The notes under the pieces: model-generated | What the model was told of the DNA's origin: nothing | Databases searched by the model: none | The model's input: the letters and a program-made list of their open reading frames with translations, nothing else | Made by a program: the position numbers and the translations under genes | Origin: Streptomyces sp. NBC_01214 | GTDB taxonomy: Bacteria; Actinomycetota; Actinomycetes; Streptomycetales; Streptomycetaceae | Assembly: GCF_026340975.1 (NCBI RefSeq) | Contig: NZ_JAPEOS010000001.1 | Coordinates: forward strand, 1,386,501 to 1,450,500 | Length of the DNA: 64,000 nt | Direction of reading: 5' to 3' | Shown: piece by piece, positions 17,219 to 25,423 of the stretch | Numbering within the stretch: the stretch's first letter is position 1 | How the letters are laid out: each line of letters opens with the position of its first letter

Positions 17219-19207
17219 TCAGCCGAGGGGGTGCGGGGTGGGCGCGTCGGACTGTGTGGCGGCCGGAGCGGATTCCGGAGCCGATGCGGAAGCCGAGGCC
17301 GAAGCGGAAGCCGAGACGGGTTCGGAAGCCGAGGCCGCTGCCGCCGCTTGGCGGTCGATTATGCGGGCGATGGCGTCCGGGGCCACGGCCCGCGAGTAGA
17401 GCCAGCCCTGACCGGTGTCGCAGCCGACGCGCCGCAGCCGCGCCGCCTGTCCGGCGGTCTCCACGCATTCCGCGGTCACCGTCAGGCCGAGCCGGTGGGC
17501 GAGCTGGACCAGGGCTTCGACGATCGTCTCGTCGGCCGGGTTCGGGTGCGCGCCCTCCTCGTAGCGGAACCCGCGCACGAACGAGCCGTCCAGTTTCAGA
17601 ACTGATACAGGAAGTCTGCTGAGGTAGGCGAGGTTCGAGTAGCCGGTGCCGAAGTCGTCGATCGCGATCCGCACGCCCATGTCGCTGAGCGCCTGAAGGG
17701 CCTGGAGGGGGCGCCCGGCCGAGCCCATCACCGCGGACTCGGTCAGCTCCAGTTGCAGCAGCTGCGGGGCGAGGCCCGTCTCGGCCAGGATCTCCGCGAC
17801 GTCGCCCACGAGGTCCGAGTCCCAGACCTGCCGGACGGCGACGTTGACGGACACGAAGACCGGGGAGTCGCTGGGCCGTTCGATCTGCCAGCGGCGGGCC
17901 TGCCGGCAGGCGGTCCGCAGGACCCACTGCCCCAACTGGACGATGGACCCGTCCTCTTCGGCGATCCCGATGAACCGATTCGGCGTGAGCGTGCCGAACT
18001 GCGGGTGGTTCCAGCGCACCAGGGCCTCGACCCCGCGCACCACGCCGCTCTCCAGGTCCACCAGCGGCTGGTACTCCAGCTCGAATTCCTCTCGTTCCAC
18101 GGCCGGCCGGAGCGTGGAGGAGAGCGCTTGGCGGGTCATGCGGTGCGCGTTGCGCTCCGGGTCGAACAGCGTCCAGCGGGCCTTGCCGTCCGCCTTGGCC
18201 CAGTACAGGGTCGTGTCGGCGGCCTGCATCAGACCGGTCGCCGAGGTGCCGGTCGCCGTCCGCTCCACGACCCCGATCGAGGCGGAGACGGACAGTCGCT
18301 GCCCGGCCAGGTCGAAGGGTTCCTGTACGGCGGTCAGCACGCTGCGCGCCAGGTCGGCGAGTTGTTCGGTGCCGGTGGAGTCCTCGACCAGCAGCGCGAA
18401 CTCGTCGCCGCCGAGGCGTGCGACCAGGTGCCCGCCGGTGCGCCCGTAGCCCGACTGGTCGGCGCACTGGGTCAGCCGGGCGGCGACGGCGGTGAGCAGC
18501 CGGTCGCCGACCCGGTGGCCGAGGGTGTCGTTGACGGCCTTGAACCCGTCGAGGTCCAGGTAGCACAGCCCGATCCGGCCCGTGCCGCCGCCGTGTTCGT
18601 ACGAGGCGGCCTCCAGGGCGGCGGAGAGCCGCTCGAAGAACAGGGCGCGGTTCGGCAGGCGCGTGACCGGGTCGTGCATCTGGAGGTGGCGCAGGCGGGC
18701 CTGGAGGTCGCGGCGGTCGCTGATGTCGGCCACCGACAGCAGGACGTCCCCGGTGTCGGGGACGGGTCCGAGGGTGACTTCGGTCCAGAGCGAGTGCCCG
18801 TCGGGGTGTTTGAGGCGGCGGGTGCAGCGCAGTCGGGCCTGTCGGCCGCGGAGCACTTCCTGGTACGCGGCCCAGGTGCGGGCCTCCGCGGCCAGGTCGA
18901 CCAGGTCGGCGGCGGGCCGGTGGACGAGCGCGTGCGGTTCGCTGCCGAGCAGCCCGGCGAAGGCCTGGTTGGCGGCGACCACGTAGCCCTCGCGGTCGAC
19001 GACGGCCATGGCGAGGTGGGCCGCGTTGAAAGCGGCCCGGTAGTCGCGCAGGTCGGAGTCGGCGGCGCGGTACGGCGAGGCCGGCGCGGCCTCGGTGGCC
19101 TGAGTGGCCGACGCCGACGGCACTGCCGGCACTGACGGGTGACGCTCCGTAATGGCCGATCGGATGCTGTCGGCCGCCGAACCGGTTCCTTCTGAGGTTC
19201 CGCTCAC
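17219..19207 (-). CDS. cdgA: PAS-GGDEF-EAL cyclic-di-GMP enzyme (CdgA-like)
   Basis: A 662-residue protein with a PAS/PAC sensor (about residues 50-180), an intact GGDEF diguanylate cyclase (RLGGDEFALL near 300) and an intact EAL phosphodiesterase (VEALVRWNHP, DDFGTGYSNL). It can in principle make and hydrolyse c-di-GMP, which controls BldD and development in Streptomyces. GTG 19207 is preceded by GGGAG at a good distance; earlier in-frame codons look non-coding. The C-terminal tail is a low-complexity Ser-Ala-Glu run outside the EAL domain. The symbol rests on domain order and on gene neighbourhood recalled from S. coelicolor, so it is provisional. Confidence 0.85.
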   Translation of the reverse strand: MSGTSEGTGSAADSIRSAITERHPSVPAVPSASATQATEAAPASPYRAADSDLRDYRAAFNAAHLAMAVVDREGYVVAANQAFAGLLGSEPHALVHRPAADLVDLAAEARTWAAYQEVLRGRQARLRCTRRLKHPDGHSLWTEVTLGPVPDTGDVLLSVADISDRRDLQARLRHLQMHDPVTRLPNRALFFERLSAALEAASYEHGGGTGRIGLCYLDLDGFKAVNDTLGHRVGDRLLTAVAARLTQCADQSGYGRTGGHLVARLGGDEFALLVEDSTGTEQLADLARSVLTAVQEPFDLAGQRLSVSASIGVVERTATGTSATGLMQAADTTLYWAKADGKARWTLFDPERNAHRMTRQALSSTLRPAVEREEFELEYQPLVDLESGVVRGVEALVRWNHPQFGTLTPNRFIGIAEEDGSIVQLGQWVLRTACRQARRWQIERPSDSPVFVSVNVAVRQVWDSDLVGDVAEILAETGLAPQLLQLELTESAVMGSAGRPLQALQALSDMGVRIAIDDFGTGYSNLAYLSRLPVSVLKLDGSFVRGFRYEEGAHPNPADETIVEALVQLAHRLGLTVTAECVETAGQAARLRRVGCDTGQGWLYSRAVAPDAIARIIDRQAAAAASASEPVSASASASASASAPESAPAATQSDAPTPHPLG

Positions 19208-19553
19208 CGTTGGCTCCCGCAGTGTTCGTGAGTGTCCGCGCAGGAAAGTGTGCCGATCATAGAGGCTGCGGGGAGGCCCTATCCAGCGGCGCCACGGGTT
19301 GAGACGGTTCGGTTCGGCGTGATGACGGATCGGCGACCTCAGACCGGGCGATCGTTTCTGCGCGCCTATGAGCATGCCGAGGCCCCTGCTGATCTCAGGT
19401 GATCGGTCGTGACTGTCTGTAGGCAGGGGCGTGAAGTTCGAGGGTCACCGACTTGCCGTACTACTCACTCGTGTGGGGCAGCGGAACAGGGCATTAGTAA
19501 GACAATCGCCTCAAGGTGGATGAACAGGCACGAATCCACCACCGGAGGTCGAT

Positions 19554-20789
19554 GTGGCGCGACAGCAGACACCCGGGGGAGTGGAACGCTCCCGCATCCG
19601 AAGTACCGCCGCGGCGCTCACCTCCCTGACGGCGCTCGCCGCCATGTCGCTCGTCGCCGGTCCCGCGGTGGCCGATTCGGGAGCCGGACCCTGCGCGCTG
19701 ACCCGCACCTCGGCGCACCACTCCCTCGGCCTGGACACCTGGAACGGCGCCTACCCCAAACCCGTGCGCACGCTCAACGCCGTCATGGTCTTCCTCTCCT
19801 TCCCCGACCACCGCAGCGCCCTGACCACCGACCAGATCGTCGGTGACTACTTCCCCGCCACCAGCGACTTCTTCCAGCAGGCTTCGTACGGGCGGTTCCG
19901 GCTGGTCCCGCACCCGCAGAAGCAGTGGATCCAGATGCCCAAGCCGTCCACCGCGTACGGGATAAAGCGGGACTGGGCCCCCGGGGACCGGGCCTCCTAC
20001 CTGCGGGACGCGGTCGCCACCGCCGACGCCCAGGTGGACTTCCGCAAGTACGACGTCGTCTACTTCGTCGCCGACCCGGACGCGCCCGGCGTGGACTCCG
20101 ACGCCACGAAGGTCGTCAACTTCGAGCACCCGATCGTCGCGGACGGCACGGAACTGCGGCGGATCGTCACCGTCTTCGAGCGCCACCCGCCGGACCGGAA
20201 CGTGCTCGCCCACGAGACCGGGCACGTCTTCGACCTGCCCGACCTCTACCACCGGCCCACGGACGGCAAGGGCGACTGGGACACCTACGTCGGGGATTGG
20301 GACGTCATGGGCAGCCAGTTCGGCATGGCCCCCGACCTCTTCGCCTGGCACAAGTGGAAGCTGGGCTGGCTGGACGCCTCCCAGGTGGACTGCGTGCAGA
20401 CGGGCTCCTCGCTGCACACCCTGCAGCCGCTGGCCCAGGCCCCGCCGAGCGGCGGAACGGGCGGCACCCGGCTCGCGGTGATCCGTACGGGCCCCGGCAG
20501 CGCGATCGCCGTCGAGGCGCGGGGCTCCGCCGGCAACGACGGGGACACCTGCACGGAGGGCGTCCTGGTCTACCGGGTGCGCAACGAAGCGTCGTCGGGC
20601 GGCGGCCCGATCGAGGTGCTGGACGCGCACCCGTCGACGGAGGCGTGCTGGGACCGCTCGGTGTACCCGCCGCTGGCGGACGCACCGCTGGAGGTCGGCG
20701 AGACGTACACGGTGCCGGGGGAGCGGATCACCATCGAGGTCGCGGACCGCACCCGGTCCGGCGCGTACACGGTGAAGATCACGACCTGA
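19554..20789 (+). CDS. Secreted M6-family metalloprotease
   Basis: A 411-residue exported protease. The N-terminus carries a long Sec signal (Arg-rich start, hydrophobic LTSLTALAAMSLVAG, cleavage near AVA-DS at about residue 41). The catalytic domain has the zinc motif AHETGHVFDLPDLYH near residues 222-236, with His, Glu, His and a downstream Asp, plus YVGDWDVMGSQ as the Met-turn-like element. The resemblance is to immune inhibitor A-type peptidases, but the protein is shorter than those multidomain forms. GTG 19554 follows GGAGG. It probably digests extracellular protein. Confidence 0.88.
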   Translation: MARQQTPGGVERSRIRSTAAALTSLTALAAMSLVAGPAVADSGAGPCALTRTSAHHSLGLDTWNGAYPKPVRTLNAVMVFLSFPDHRSALTTDQIVGDYFPATSDFFQQASYGRFRLVPHPQKQWIQMPKPSTAYGIKRDWAPGDRASYLRDAVATADAQVDFRKYDVVYFVADPDAPGVDSDATKVVNFEHPIVADGTELRRIVTVFERHPPDRNVLAHETGHVFDLPDLYHRPTDGKGDWDTYVGDWDVMGSQFGMAPDLFAWHKWKLGWLDASQVDCVQTGSSLHTLQPLAQAPPSGGTGGTRLAVIRTGPGSAIAVEARGSAGNDGDTCTEGVLVYRVRNEASSGGGPIEVLDAHPSTEACWDRSVYPPLADAPLEVGETYTVPGERITIEVADRTRSGAYTVKITT

Positions 20790-20838
20790 CTGCCGGGCGC
20801 GCCGCGGGGCGGACCGCGGCGCGCCCCGCCGGACAACG

Positions 20839-20870
20839 AAGAAGGCCCCCACTTGCGTGGGGGCCTTCTT
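20839..20870. terminator. Bidirectional terminator between protease gene and tRNA-Lys
   Basis: AAGAAGGCCCCCAC (20839-20852) pairs with GTGGGGGCCTTCTT (20857-20870) around TTGC. The T-rich ends on both strands make it a good terminator for the protease gene and for the convergent tRNA. Confidence 0.85.
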
Positions 20871-20877
20871 CCGTCTG

Positions 20878-20951
20878 TGCGCCGCCAGGGACTCGAACCC
20901 CGGACCCGCTGATTAAGAGTCAGCTGCTCTAACCAACTGAGCTAGCGGCGC
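20878..20951 (-). tRNA. tRNA-Lys (anticodon CTT), second identical copy
   Basis: The reverse complement is identical over all 74 nt to the tRNA at 2390-2463, with the same acceptor stem and CTT anticodon. The two genes point towards each other and enclose 18.4 kb, including the accessory peptide/oxygenase locus. Confidence 0.97.
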
Positions 20952-20969
20952 TTGCTGACGAGGAAGACA

Positions 20970-21566
20970 TTAGCAGGAGGATCGGCGGAACGAAAAATCG
21001 ATATCCCCAGGTCCGGTCGGTGCGGGGGTGCGGGCCGCCCGTACGAAGGCCCAGAGCAGGGCCTCGGGCCCGGGGAGCCAGGGCTCGCGCGCGTCGGGGG
21101 CCACGAGCCACCGGGACTGCCCGGGCGTGGCGGCCAGCGGCGGCACGGTGACGGCGTCGCCCCGGCCGTGGCACAGCGGCGCCGGGGCGGTGCGGGAGCC
21201 TCCCCACTCCTCCCACGCCAGGAGGGCCGGCAGCCGGTGCGCGGTGCCGGGAGTGGCGAAGAGCAGCATCCGGCCGCGGTGTACGGCGACCGGCCCGGAG
21301 CCGGGGCCCTCGGCCCAGAGCAGGTCGAGGATGCGGCGCCCGAGAACGAGCGGCACGTTGACGACGTCGAAGGGGTCGCCGCAGGGCAGCGTGGCGGGCA
21401 GTCCGGGCCGCGCCTCCCACACCGCGAGGGTGCGTCGGGGGTGGGCGGCTCCGGAGGTGAGCCAGGCGGCGCCCTGGTGGGTGACGTGGGTGGCGGGCGC
21501 GGTGCGGGTGCGCTCGTCGTGCGCATGGAGGGCGGTGCAGCCGGGAGCCGTCGTCAGCGTCGTCAT
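20970..21566 (-). CDS. Conserved hypothetical protein (possible primase-polymerase-like fold)
   Basis: A 198-residue protein common next to tRNA-Lys in streptomycetes as far as I recall. It has a GAAWLTSGAAHPRRTLAVW segment, a GDPFDVVNVPLVLGRRILDL core and a PVAVHRGRMLLFATPGTAHRL strand. The arrangement recalls proteins loosely annotated as bifunctional primase/polymerase N-terminal domains, but I cannot see a complete catalytic motif, so function is open. ATG 21566 is preceded by TAGACA (21574-21579) with exactly 7 nt between, suggesting a leaderless mRNA. The gene ends 18 bp from the tRNA. Confidence 0.7.
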   Translation of the reverse strand: MTTLTTAPGCTALHAHDERTRTAPATHVTHQGAAWLTSGAAHPRRTLAVWEARPGLPATLPCGDPFDVVNVPLVLGRRILDLLWAEGPGSGPVAVHRGRMLLFATPGTAHRLPALLAWEEWGGSRTAPAPLCHGRGDAVTVPPLAATPGQSRWLVAPDAREPWLPGPEALLWAFVRAARTPAPTGPGDIDFSFRRSSC

Positions 21567-21573
21567 ATGCCAC

Positions 21574-21579
21574 TGTCTA
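21574..21579 (-). promoter_or_regulatory. -10-like hexamer for a leaderless transcript
   Basis: TAGACA on the minus strand lies 7 nt before the ATG at 21566, with no Shine-Dalgarno sequence between. The same spacing occurs before the genes at 23038, 33024 and 35155. Confidence 0.45.
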
Positions 21580-21660
21580 CCCGCCGTAGCGGACTAGTAT
21601 CCGCGAGTTACGAAAAACCGGGACGGCGGGGCCGCCGTCGGAGTATGGTGCGCCCCTCGA

Positions 21661-21698
21661 ACCGCCGGAGGGGTCGGGCGTCCGGCCCCTCCGGCGGT
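21661..21698 (-). terminator. 13-bp perfect stem-loop terminator
   Basis: ACCGCCGGAGGGG (21661-21673) pairs perfectly with CCCCTCCGGCGGT (21686-21698). It follows the stop of the minus-strand gene at 21710 by about a dozen bases. Confidence 0.75.
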
Positions 21699-21709
21699 CG
21701 ATCGAGGAG

Positions 21710-22051
21710 TTACGGCGTGCCCGTGCCGCGCTGGAGGGTCTCGCCGAATTCGATCATCTTGCGGGCGTAGTCCTCGGTCCACTCGGCCTGTTCGGCGATC
21801 AGGGCCGGTGAGAGCCGGTCGAACCGGCGGGGATCCGCCAGCTGGGCCGCCGCCAGGGCTTGGAACTCCACCGCCCGCTCCTGCGCGGCCCGGAAGGCCA
21901 GCGTCAGCTCGGTCGCACGGACCAGCAGCTCCTGAGGGTCCTCGATCGACTCCAGGTCGAAGAAGTGCTCGGGGTCCGCCACGGCCTCCGAGGGCTCGAA
22001 GAGCAGAGGCGCCGGCCGCAGCCGCCGCTCGGTCCGCTCGTGCTCTGCCAT
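21710..22051 (-). CDS. Small conserved hypothetical protein
   Basis: A 113-residue, soluble, charged protein beginning MAEHERTERRLRPAPLLF. The rest is predicted helical, with DPEHFFDLESIEDPQELLVR and a Glu/Ala-rich middle (AFRAAQERAVEFQALAAAQL). No named domain is recognised. ATG 22051 has an excellent ribosome binding site (AGGAGGAC, 5-nt gap), which decides the start against the longer frame. It is a single gene ending in a strong terminator. Confidence 0.7.
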   Translation of the reverse strand: MAEHERTERRLRPAPLLFEPSEAVADPEHFFDLESIEDPQELLVRATELTLAFRAAQERAVEFQALAAAQLADPRRFDRLSPALIAEQAEWTEDYARKMIEFGETLQRGTGTP

Positions 22052-22353
22052 GCGTGTCCTCCTGCTGCGCGTGCGGGGTGATTCCGGGCCACCGTCCATT
22101 GTCCAACGCTGCGCAAGACCCTTGCGCGACGGGCTAGAACACCCGTATGGCCGATGGGGCGCACGAGCAGGCCGACGGGCCGAGTGGCGGGAGAGTCGCA
22201 CAGGCGATCGAGGCGCGTCCCGTCCCGTCCGCATCGTGTTGACCGGCCGTCAGCCACACGCCTCCTCGCGCTGGCGGCCGGTGGGCGGCGCCCTCGGTTA
22301 CGGCGTACGGGTGCACGCGCACGCCGCGTACGAGCACCCGGTGGGGACCCTGC

Positions 22354-22923
22354 TCACACCGTGACGGCTTCGGCGGCGCGCCCGGCCGCCAGTTCGGCCA
22401 CGTCGTCCAGGACCCCGGCGAGCTCGCCCGCGAGCGCCTCCGGGGCCTGGAAGCCCTCGGGGTCGAGCAGCTTGGGGATGCCCGGGATCGCGACGGAGCG
22501 CTCGGCGGGCAGCATGCCGAGGCGGGTGAGGATCGGCAGCAGCATCTCGGCGGCCGGGGCGCCGCCGGTGGGGCCGGCGCTGTAGCTGACGATGCCGACC
22601 GGCTTGCCCTTCCACTCGTTGTAGAGGAAGTCGATGGCGTTCTTGAAGGGGGCGGTGAAGCCGCCGTTGTACATCGGCAGGACGAAGAGGAAGGCGTCGG
22701 CCGAGTCCACCAGGGCGCTCCAGTCGCGGGTGTGCTGGTGCGCGTAGTTGCCGGTGGAGGCGTACTCGGGCTCGTCGAGGAAGGGCAGGGCGATCTCGGC
22801 GAGGTCGACGGAGGTGACGTCGAAGCCGCCGCGCTCGCGGGCCTGCTCGGTGACCCAGCGGGCGAGGGGGCGGCCCGCGGAGGTGGGGCGGGTGGCGGCG
22901 GAGATGACGTGCAGGCGGGTCAT
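22354..22923 (-). CDS. NAD(P)H-dependent FMN reductase
   Basis: A 189-residue flavodoxin-fold oxidoreductase. The FMN phosphate loop is near the N-terminus (SAATRPTSAGRPLARW), and PMYNGGFTAPFKNAIDFLYNEW is the family signature for binding the isoalloxazine ring. Such enzymes reduce FMN or quinones and often protect against redox-active compounds. It is divergent from a MarR regulator with an operator-like region between them, so induction by a small aromatic or oxidative signal is likely. Confidence 0.9.
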   Translation of the reverse strand: MTRLHVISAATRPTSAGRPLARWVTEQARERGGFDVTSVDLAEIALPFLDEPEYASTGNYAHQHTRDWSALVDSADAFLFVLPMYNGGFTAPFKNAIDFLYNEWKGKPVGIVSYSAGPTGGAPAAEMLLPILTRLGMLPAERSVAIPGIPKLLDPEGFQAPEALAGELAGVLDDVAELAAGRAAEAVTV

Positions 22924-22952
22924 GGTGAGGACTCCCGGTCGGCGTGATCATG

Positions 22953-23030
22953 GATGTGTCACCTGATCAAACCCAGGATCTGAGTGACATGTCAACTAGA
23001 TAAGTGATGTGTCACCGACCTGGCTAGAGT
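22953..23030. promoter_or_regulatory. MarR-type operator region and -10-like element
   Basis: GATGTGTCACC occurs twice (22953-22963 and 23006-23016), and TGACATGTCA (22985-22994) is a perfect palindrome between them. TAGAGT (23025-23030) resembles a -10 element 7 nt before the MarR start. The TGTCA half-sites are the likely recognition sequence of the divergent MarR regulator. Confidence 0.6.
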
Positions 23031-23037
23031 GGCGGAC

Positions 23038-23520
23038 ATGACCCCCGCACCGGAGCCCGGGCCCCGCTGGCTCACCGAGTCCGAACAGGACGCCTGGTAC
23101 GCGTGGCGGCGGATGTTCCCGCTGGTCAACGCGGAGATCGCGCGCGACCTCACCCAGGACAGCGGGCTCTCCGAAGCCGACTACGACGTCCTGTCGGTGC
23201 TCGGCTCCACGGACGGCCACCGTATGCGCATCAGCGCACTGGCCGAGCTGATGCGCTGGTCCCGCAGCCGGCTGTCCCACCAGCTCACCCGCATGGAGCA
23301 GCGCGGCGCCGTCCGCCGCGAGGAGGTGGCCACCGACGGCCGGGGCGCGGAGGTGGTCCTCACCGACGCCGGCATCACCATGATCACGGACGCGGCCCCG
23401 CTCCACGTGGAGTCCGTACGCCGCCACCTGATCGACATCCTGACCCCGGACCAGCTGCGCACCCTGGCCGAGGTCGGCGGGGCGCTCCACGCGCACCTGG
23501 ACACCCGCCGCAAGCCCTGA
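23038..23520 (+). CDS. MarR-family transcriptional regulator
   Basis: A 160-residue winged-helix regulator. The recognition helix region is ISALAELMRWSRSRLSHQLTRMEQRG (about residues 66-91; only part is diagnostic), followed by the wing RREEVATDGRGAEVVLTDAG. It probably represses itself and the divergent FMN reductase. ATG 23038 fits a leaderless start; an in-frame GTG at 23029 is possible but overlaps the putative -10. The length is typical of the family. Confidence 0.9.
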   Translation: MTPAPEPGPRWLTESEQDAWYAWRRMFPLVNAEIARDLTQDSGLSEADYDVLSVLGSTDGHRMRISALAELMRWSRSRLSHQLTRMEQRGAVRREEVATDGRGAEVVLTDAGITMITDAAPLHVESVRRHLIDILTPDQLRTLAEVGGALHAHLDTRRKP

Positions 23521-23539
23521 CCCGGCGGCCGTGCAGGCT

Positions 23540-24004
23540 TTAGATGGTGTATCCGGAGATCCGTACGTGCGTGACGTCCCCGTCCTCGTAGTCGAGCTCG
23601 ATGCTCACCCCGTCCGCGAGCCGGTGGCCGGCTTCGTCCTTGACGGGCGCGGGACCCGGCAGCTGCGGGTGCGCACAGGCGTCGCCCTCCAGGCAGTACT
23701 CCGGGGAAAGTTTCGCCTCGGGATAGGAAGCCCGCAGCCACGCCTCCGCCGCCCCCCGGGGCGCGCGGAAGTCCAGGTCGTACGAGATGCTCATCCACTG
23801 GCCCGTCGTGCACTGCCGATCGTGCGTCCCCGCGGGCAGTTCGGCGGCGCGGACGAACCGGGCCGCCTCGTCGCACGGCACGCCCAAGGTGCCGGAGAAG
23901 GCCGCCGACACCTGGTACGCGTACCAGCCTCCGAAGGCCAGTACGGCTGTCGTGGCGGTGATCGCGAGCCACATCGTGATGCGCTTGCGTCGTACGGACA
24001 ACAT
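23540..24004 (-). CDS. Membrane-anchored or secreted hypothetical protein
   Basis: A 154-residue protein with one N-terminal hydrophobic segment (about residues 10-32) after a short basic start MLSVRRKRI, then an extracytoplasmic domain with four Cys (in VPCDEAARF, RQCTTGQW, EYCLEG, ACAHP), which could form two disulfides. No family is recognised. ATG 24004 has GGGGG 7 nt upstream; another in-frame ATG at 24028 lacks such a site. It sits convergent to the MarR gene. Confidence 0.6.
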   Translation of the reverse strand: MLSVRRKRITMWLAITATTAVLAFGGWYAYQVSAAFSGTLGVPCDEAARFVRAAELPAGTHDRQCTTGQWMSISYDLDFRAPRGAAEAWLRASYPEAKLSPEYCLEGDACAHPQLPGPAPVKDEAGHRLADGVSIELDYEDGDVTHVRISGYTI

Positions 24005-24082
24005 TGAGAACCCCCTGGTCACATTCACTTGAACATGTTCAAGGATGCGATCGGGGGCTCCCCGGTTCCCTGCCCGCCGACC

Positions 24083-25423
24083 CTAAGGTCGCCAGGGGAC
24101 CCGGTGCTCGGCCAGATGGGCGAGGACCGAGTGGTTCGCTTCCCAGCCATCCGGGAATTTGACCGTCACGCCCAGTTGGACCGGTTCCGTCGAGGGATGG
24201 TCGTCCAGCAGTTCCGCTATGCCCGCCCGGGCCACCACCACGCACGCGTGCCGGTGCCGCGAGGCCAGCACGCACAGCCGGCCCGTCTCCAAGTGGAAGG
24301 CCGTCGCGTCCGGGCGGCCCGACAGCGGGTGCAGGACCACCGTGAGGTCGTACTCGCGGCCCTGGAGCCGGTTCGCGGTGTCCACCGTGACCCCCGAGAC
24401 CCCGAGCGCGGCCAGCGACGCGCGGACCGCGGCCGCCTGGTCCCGGTGGGCCGTGCCGACCGCGATCCGGTCCGCCGTCAGCGGGGCCGGCTCCGGGGAC
24501 TGCTCGTCCGAGGTCACCGCCCCGCGGTCCAGGGCCCGGCGGACCACCAGGGCCACCGCCCGCACCGCCTCCGGGTCCGTGCGCGGGGTGTGCCGCGCGG
24601 GCAGCTCCAGCAACCCCCAGCCCGCCTCGGCCGCCTCGTCCAGCACCCGGTCCGGGCCCGACCCGTCCGAGGGCACCCCGTACGACAGCCGCCGCTCGCC
24701 CGGGCCCGTACCGCTACGGAACTGCGTGTACGGGTAGAAGGCGCGGGACACCAGCGGCGCCGCCGACGCCGGGAGCCGCCAGGACACCGGCAGCCGGTGC
24801 TGCGGCAGCTGCGGGTTGTGCGCGAGCAAGGTGCTCACCGCCGAGGCGGAGGGGTCGTAGGACAGGCCCGCCCACTGCTCCGCGCCGACCACGCTGAACG
24901 GGTCCAACTGCCCCGGGTCGCCCACGAACAGCGCCCGCTCGAACAGCCCGGCCACGGCCAGCAGCGCGTCCGAGCGCATCTGGTACGCCTCGTCGACGAT
25001 GGCGTGCTGCCAGGGCTCGACGTCCTTGACGAAGGCCCACTTGGCCGCCGTGGAGATGGTGATCGGCAGCTCCGCGAGGTCCTTCGGTTTGGTCGACAGG
25101 GTGACCGAGGGCAGCTCGAGCAGCAACGGGTCGTAGGCGTCCCCGTCACTGCTGTGCAGCCGGCCCACCTTCAGCTCCGGGTCCTTGTCGGCGAGGCGCA
25201 GCACCAGGTCGTCGACCTGCGCGTTGGTCTGCGCCACCACCATCAGGCGGCGTCCGGCCGCGGCCAGCTCCCGCGCCGCGCGGACCACGAGCGTGGACTT
25301 GCCGGCTCCGGGCGGGGAGTCGACGACCACGCCCCGCTCGGTCCCGTGCAGGGTGTCGGCCAGGATCGCGGCGGTCGCCCGGGCGGCCGCCGCGCCCGGG
25401 TCGAAGGGAGCGGTCGTGGTCAC
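24083..25423 (-). CDS. Superfamily 1 DNA/RNA helicase-like ATPase
   Basis: A 446-residue P-loop protein of the UPF1/Dna2-like SF1 class. Motif I is VVDSPPGAGKSTLVVRAA near residues 35-52, Q/motif Ia is VVAQTNAQVDDLVLRLADK, motif II is HAIVDEAYQM (a DEAx box), motif III is LFVGDPGQLDPF, and the C-terminal half shows DTANRLQGREYDLTVVLHPL as motif V. The protein is short and has no visible accessory domains. The GTG start overlaps the previous stop (GTGA), so it is coupled to the 527-residue gene. With the upstream nuclease it forms a three-gene unit. Confidence 0.85.
   Translation of the reverse strand: MTTTAPFDPGAAAARATAAILADTLHGTERGVVVDSPPGAGKSTLVVRAARELAAAGRRLMVVAQTNAQVDDLVLRLADKDPELKVGRLHSSDGDAYDPLLLELPSVTLSTKPKDLAELPITISTAAKWAFVKDVEPWQHAIVDEAYQMRSDALLAVAGLFERALFVGDPGQLDPFSVVGAEQWAGLSYDPSASAVSTLLAHNPQLPQHRLPVSWRLPASAAPLVSRAFYPYTQFRSGTGPGERRLSYGVPSDGSGPDRVLDEAAEAGWGLLELPARHTPRTDPEAVRAVALVVRRALDRGAVTSDEQSPEPAPLTADRIAVGTAHRDQAAAVRASLAALGVSGVTVDTANRLQGREYDLTVVLHPLSGRPDATAFHLETGRLCVLASRHRHACVVVARAGIAELLDDHPSTEPVQLGVTVKFPDGWEANHSVLAHLAEHRVPWRP

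Noticed and set aside
17219..17400. Ser-Ala repeat at the end of the GGDEF-EAL protein as a separate element
   Set aside because: It is only a low-complexity tail of a continuous reading frame. The repeats are imperfect and give no sign of mobility.
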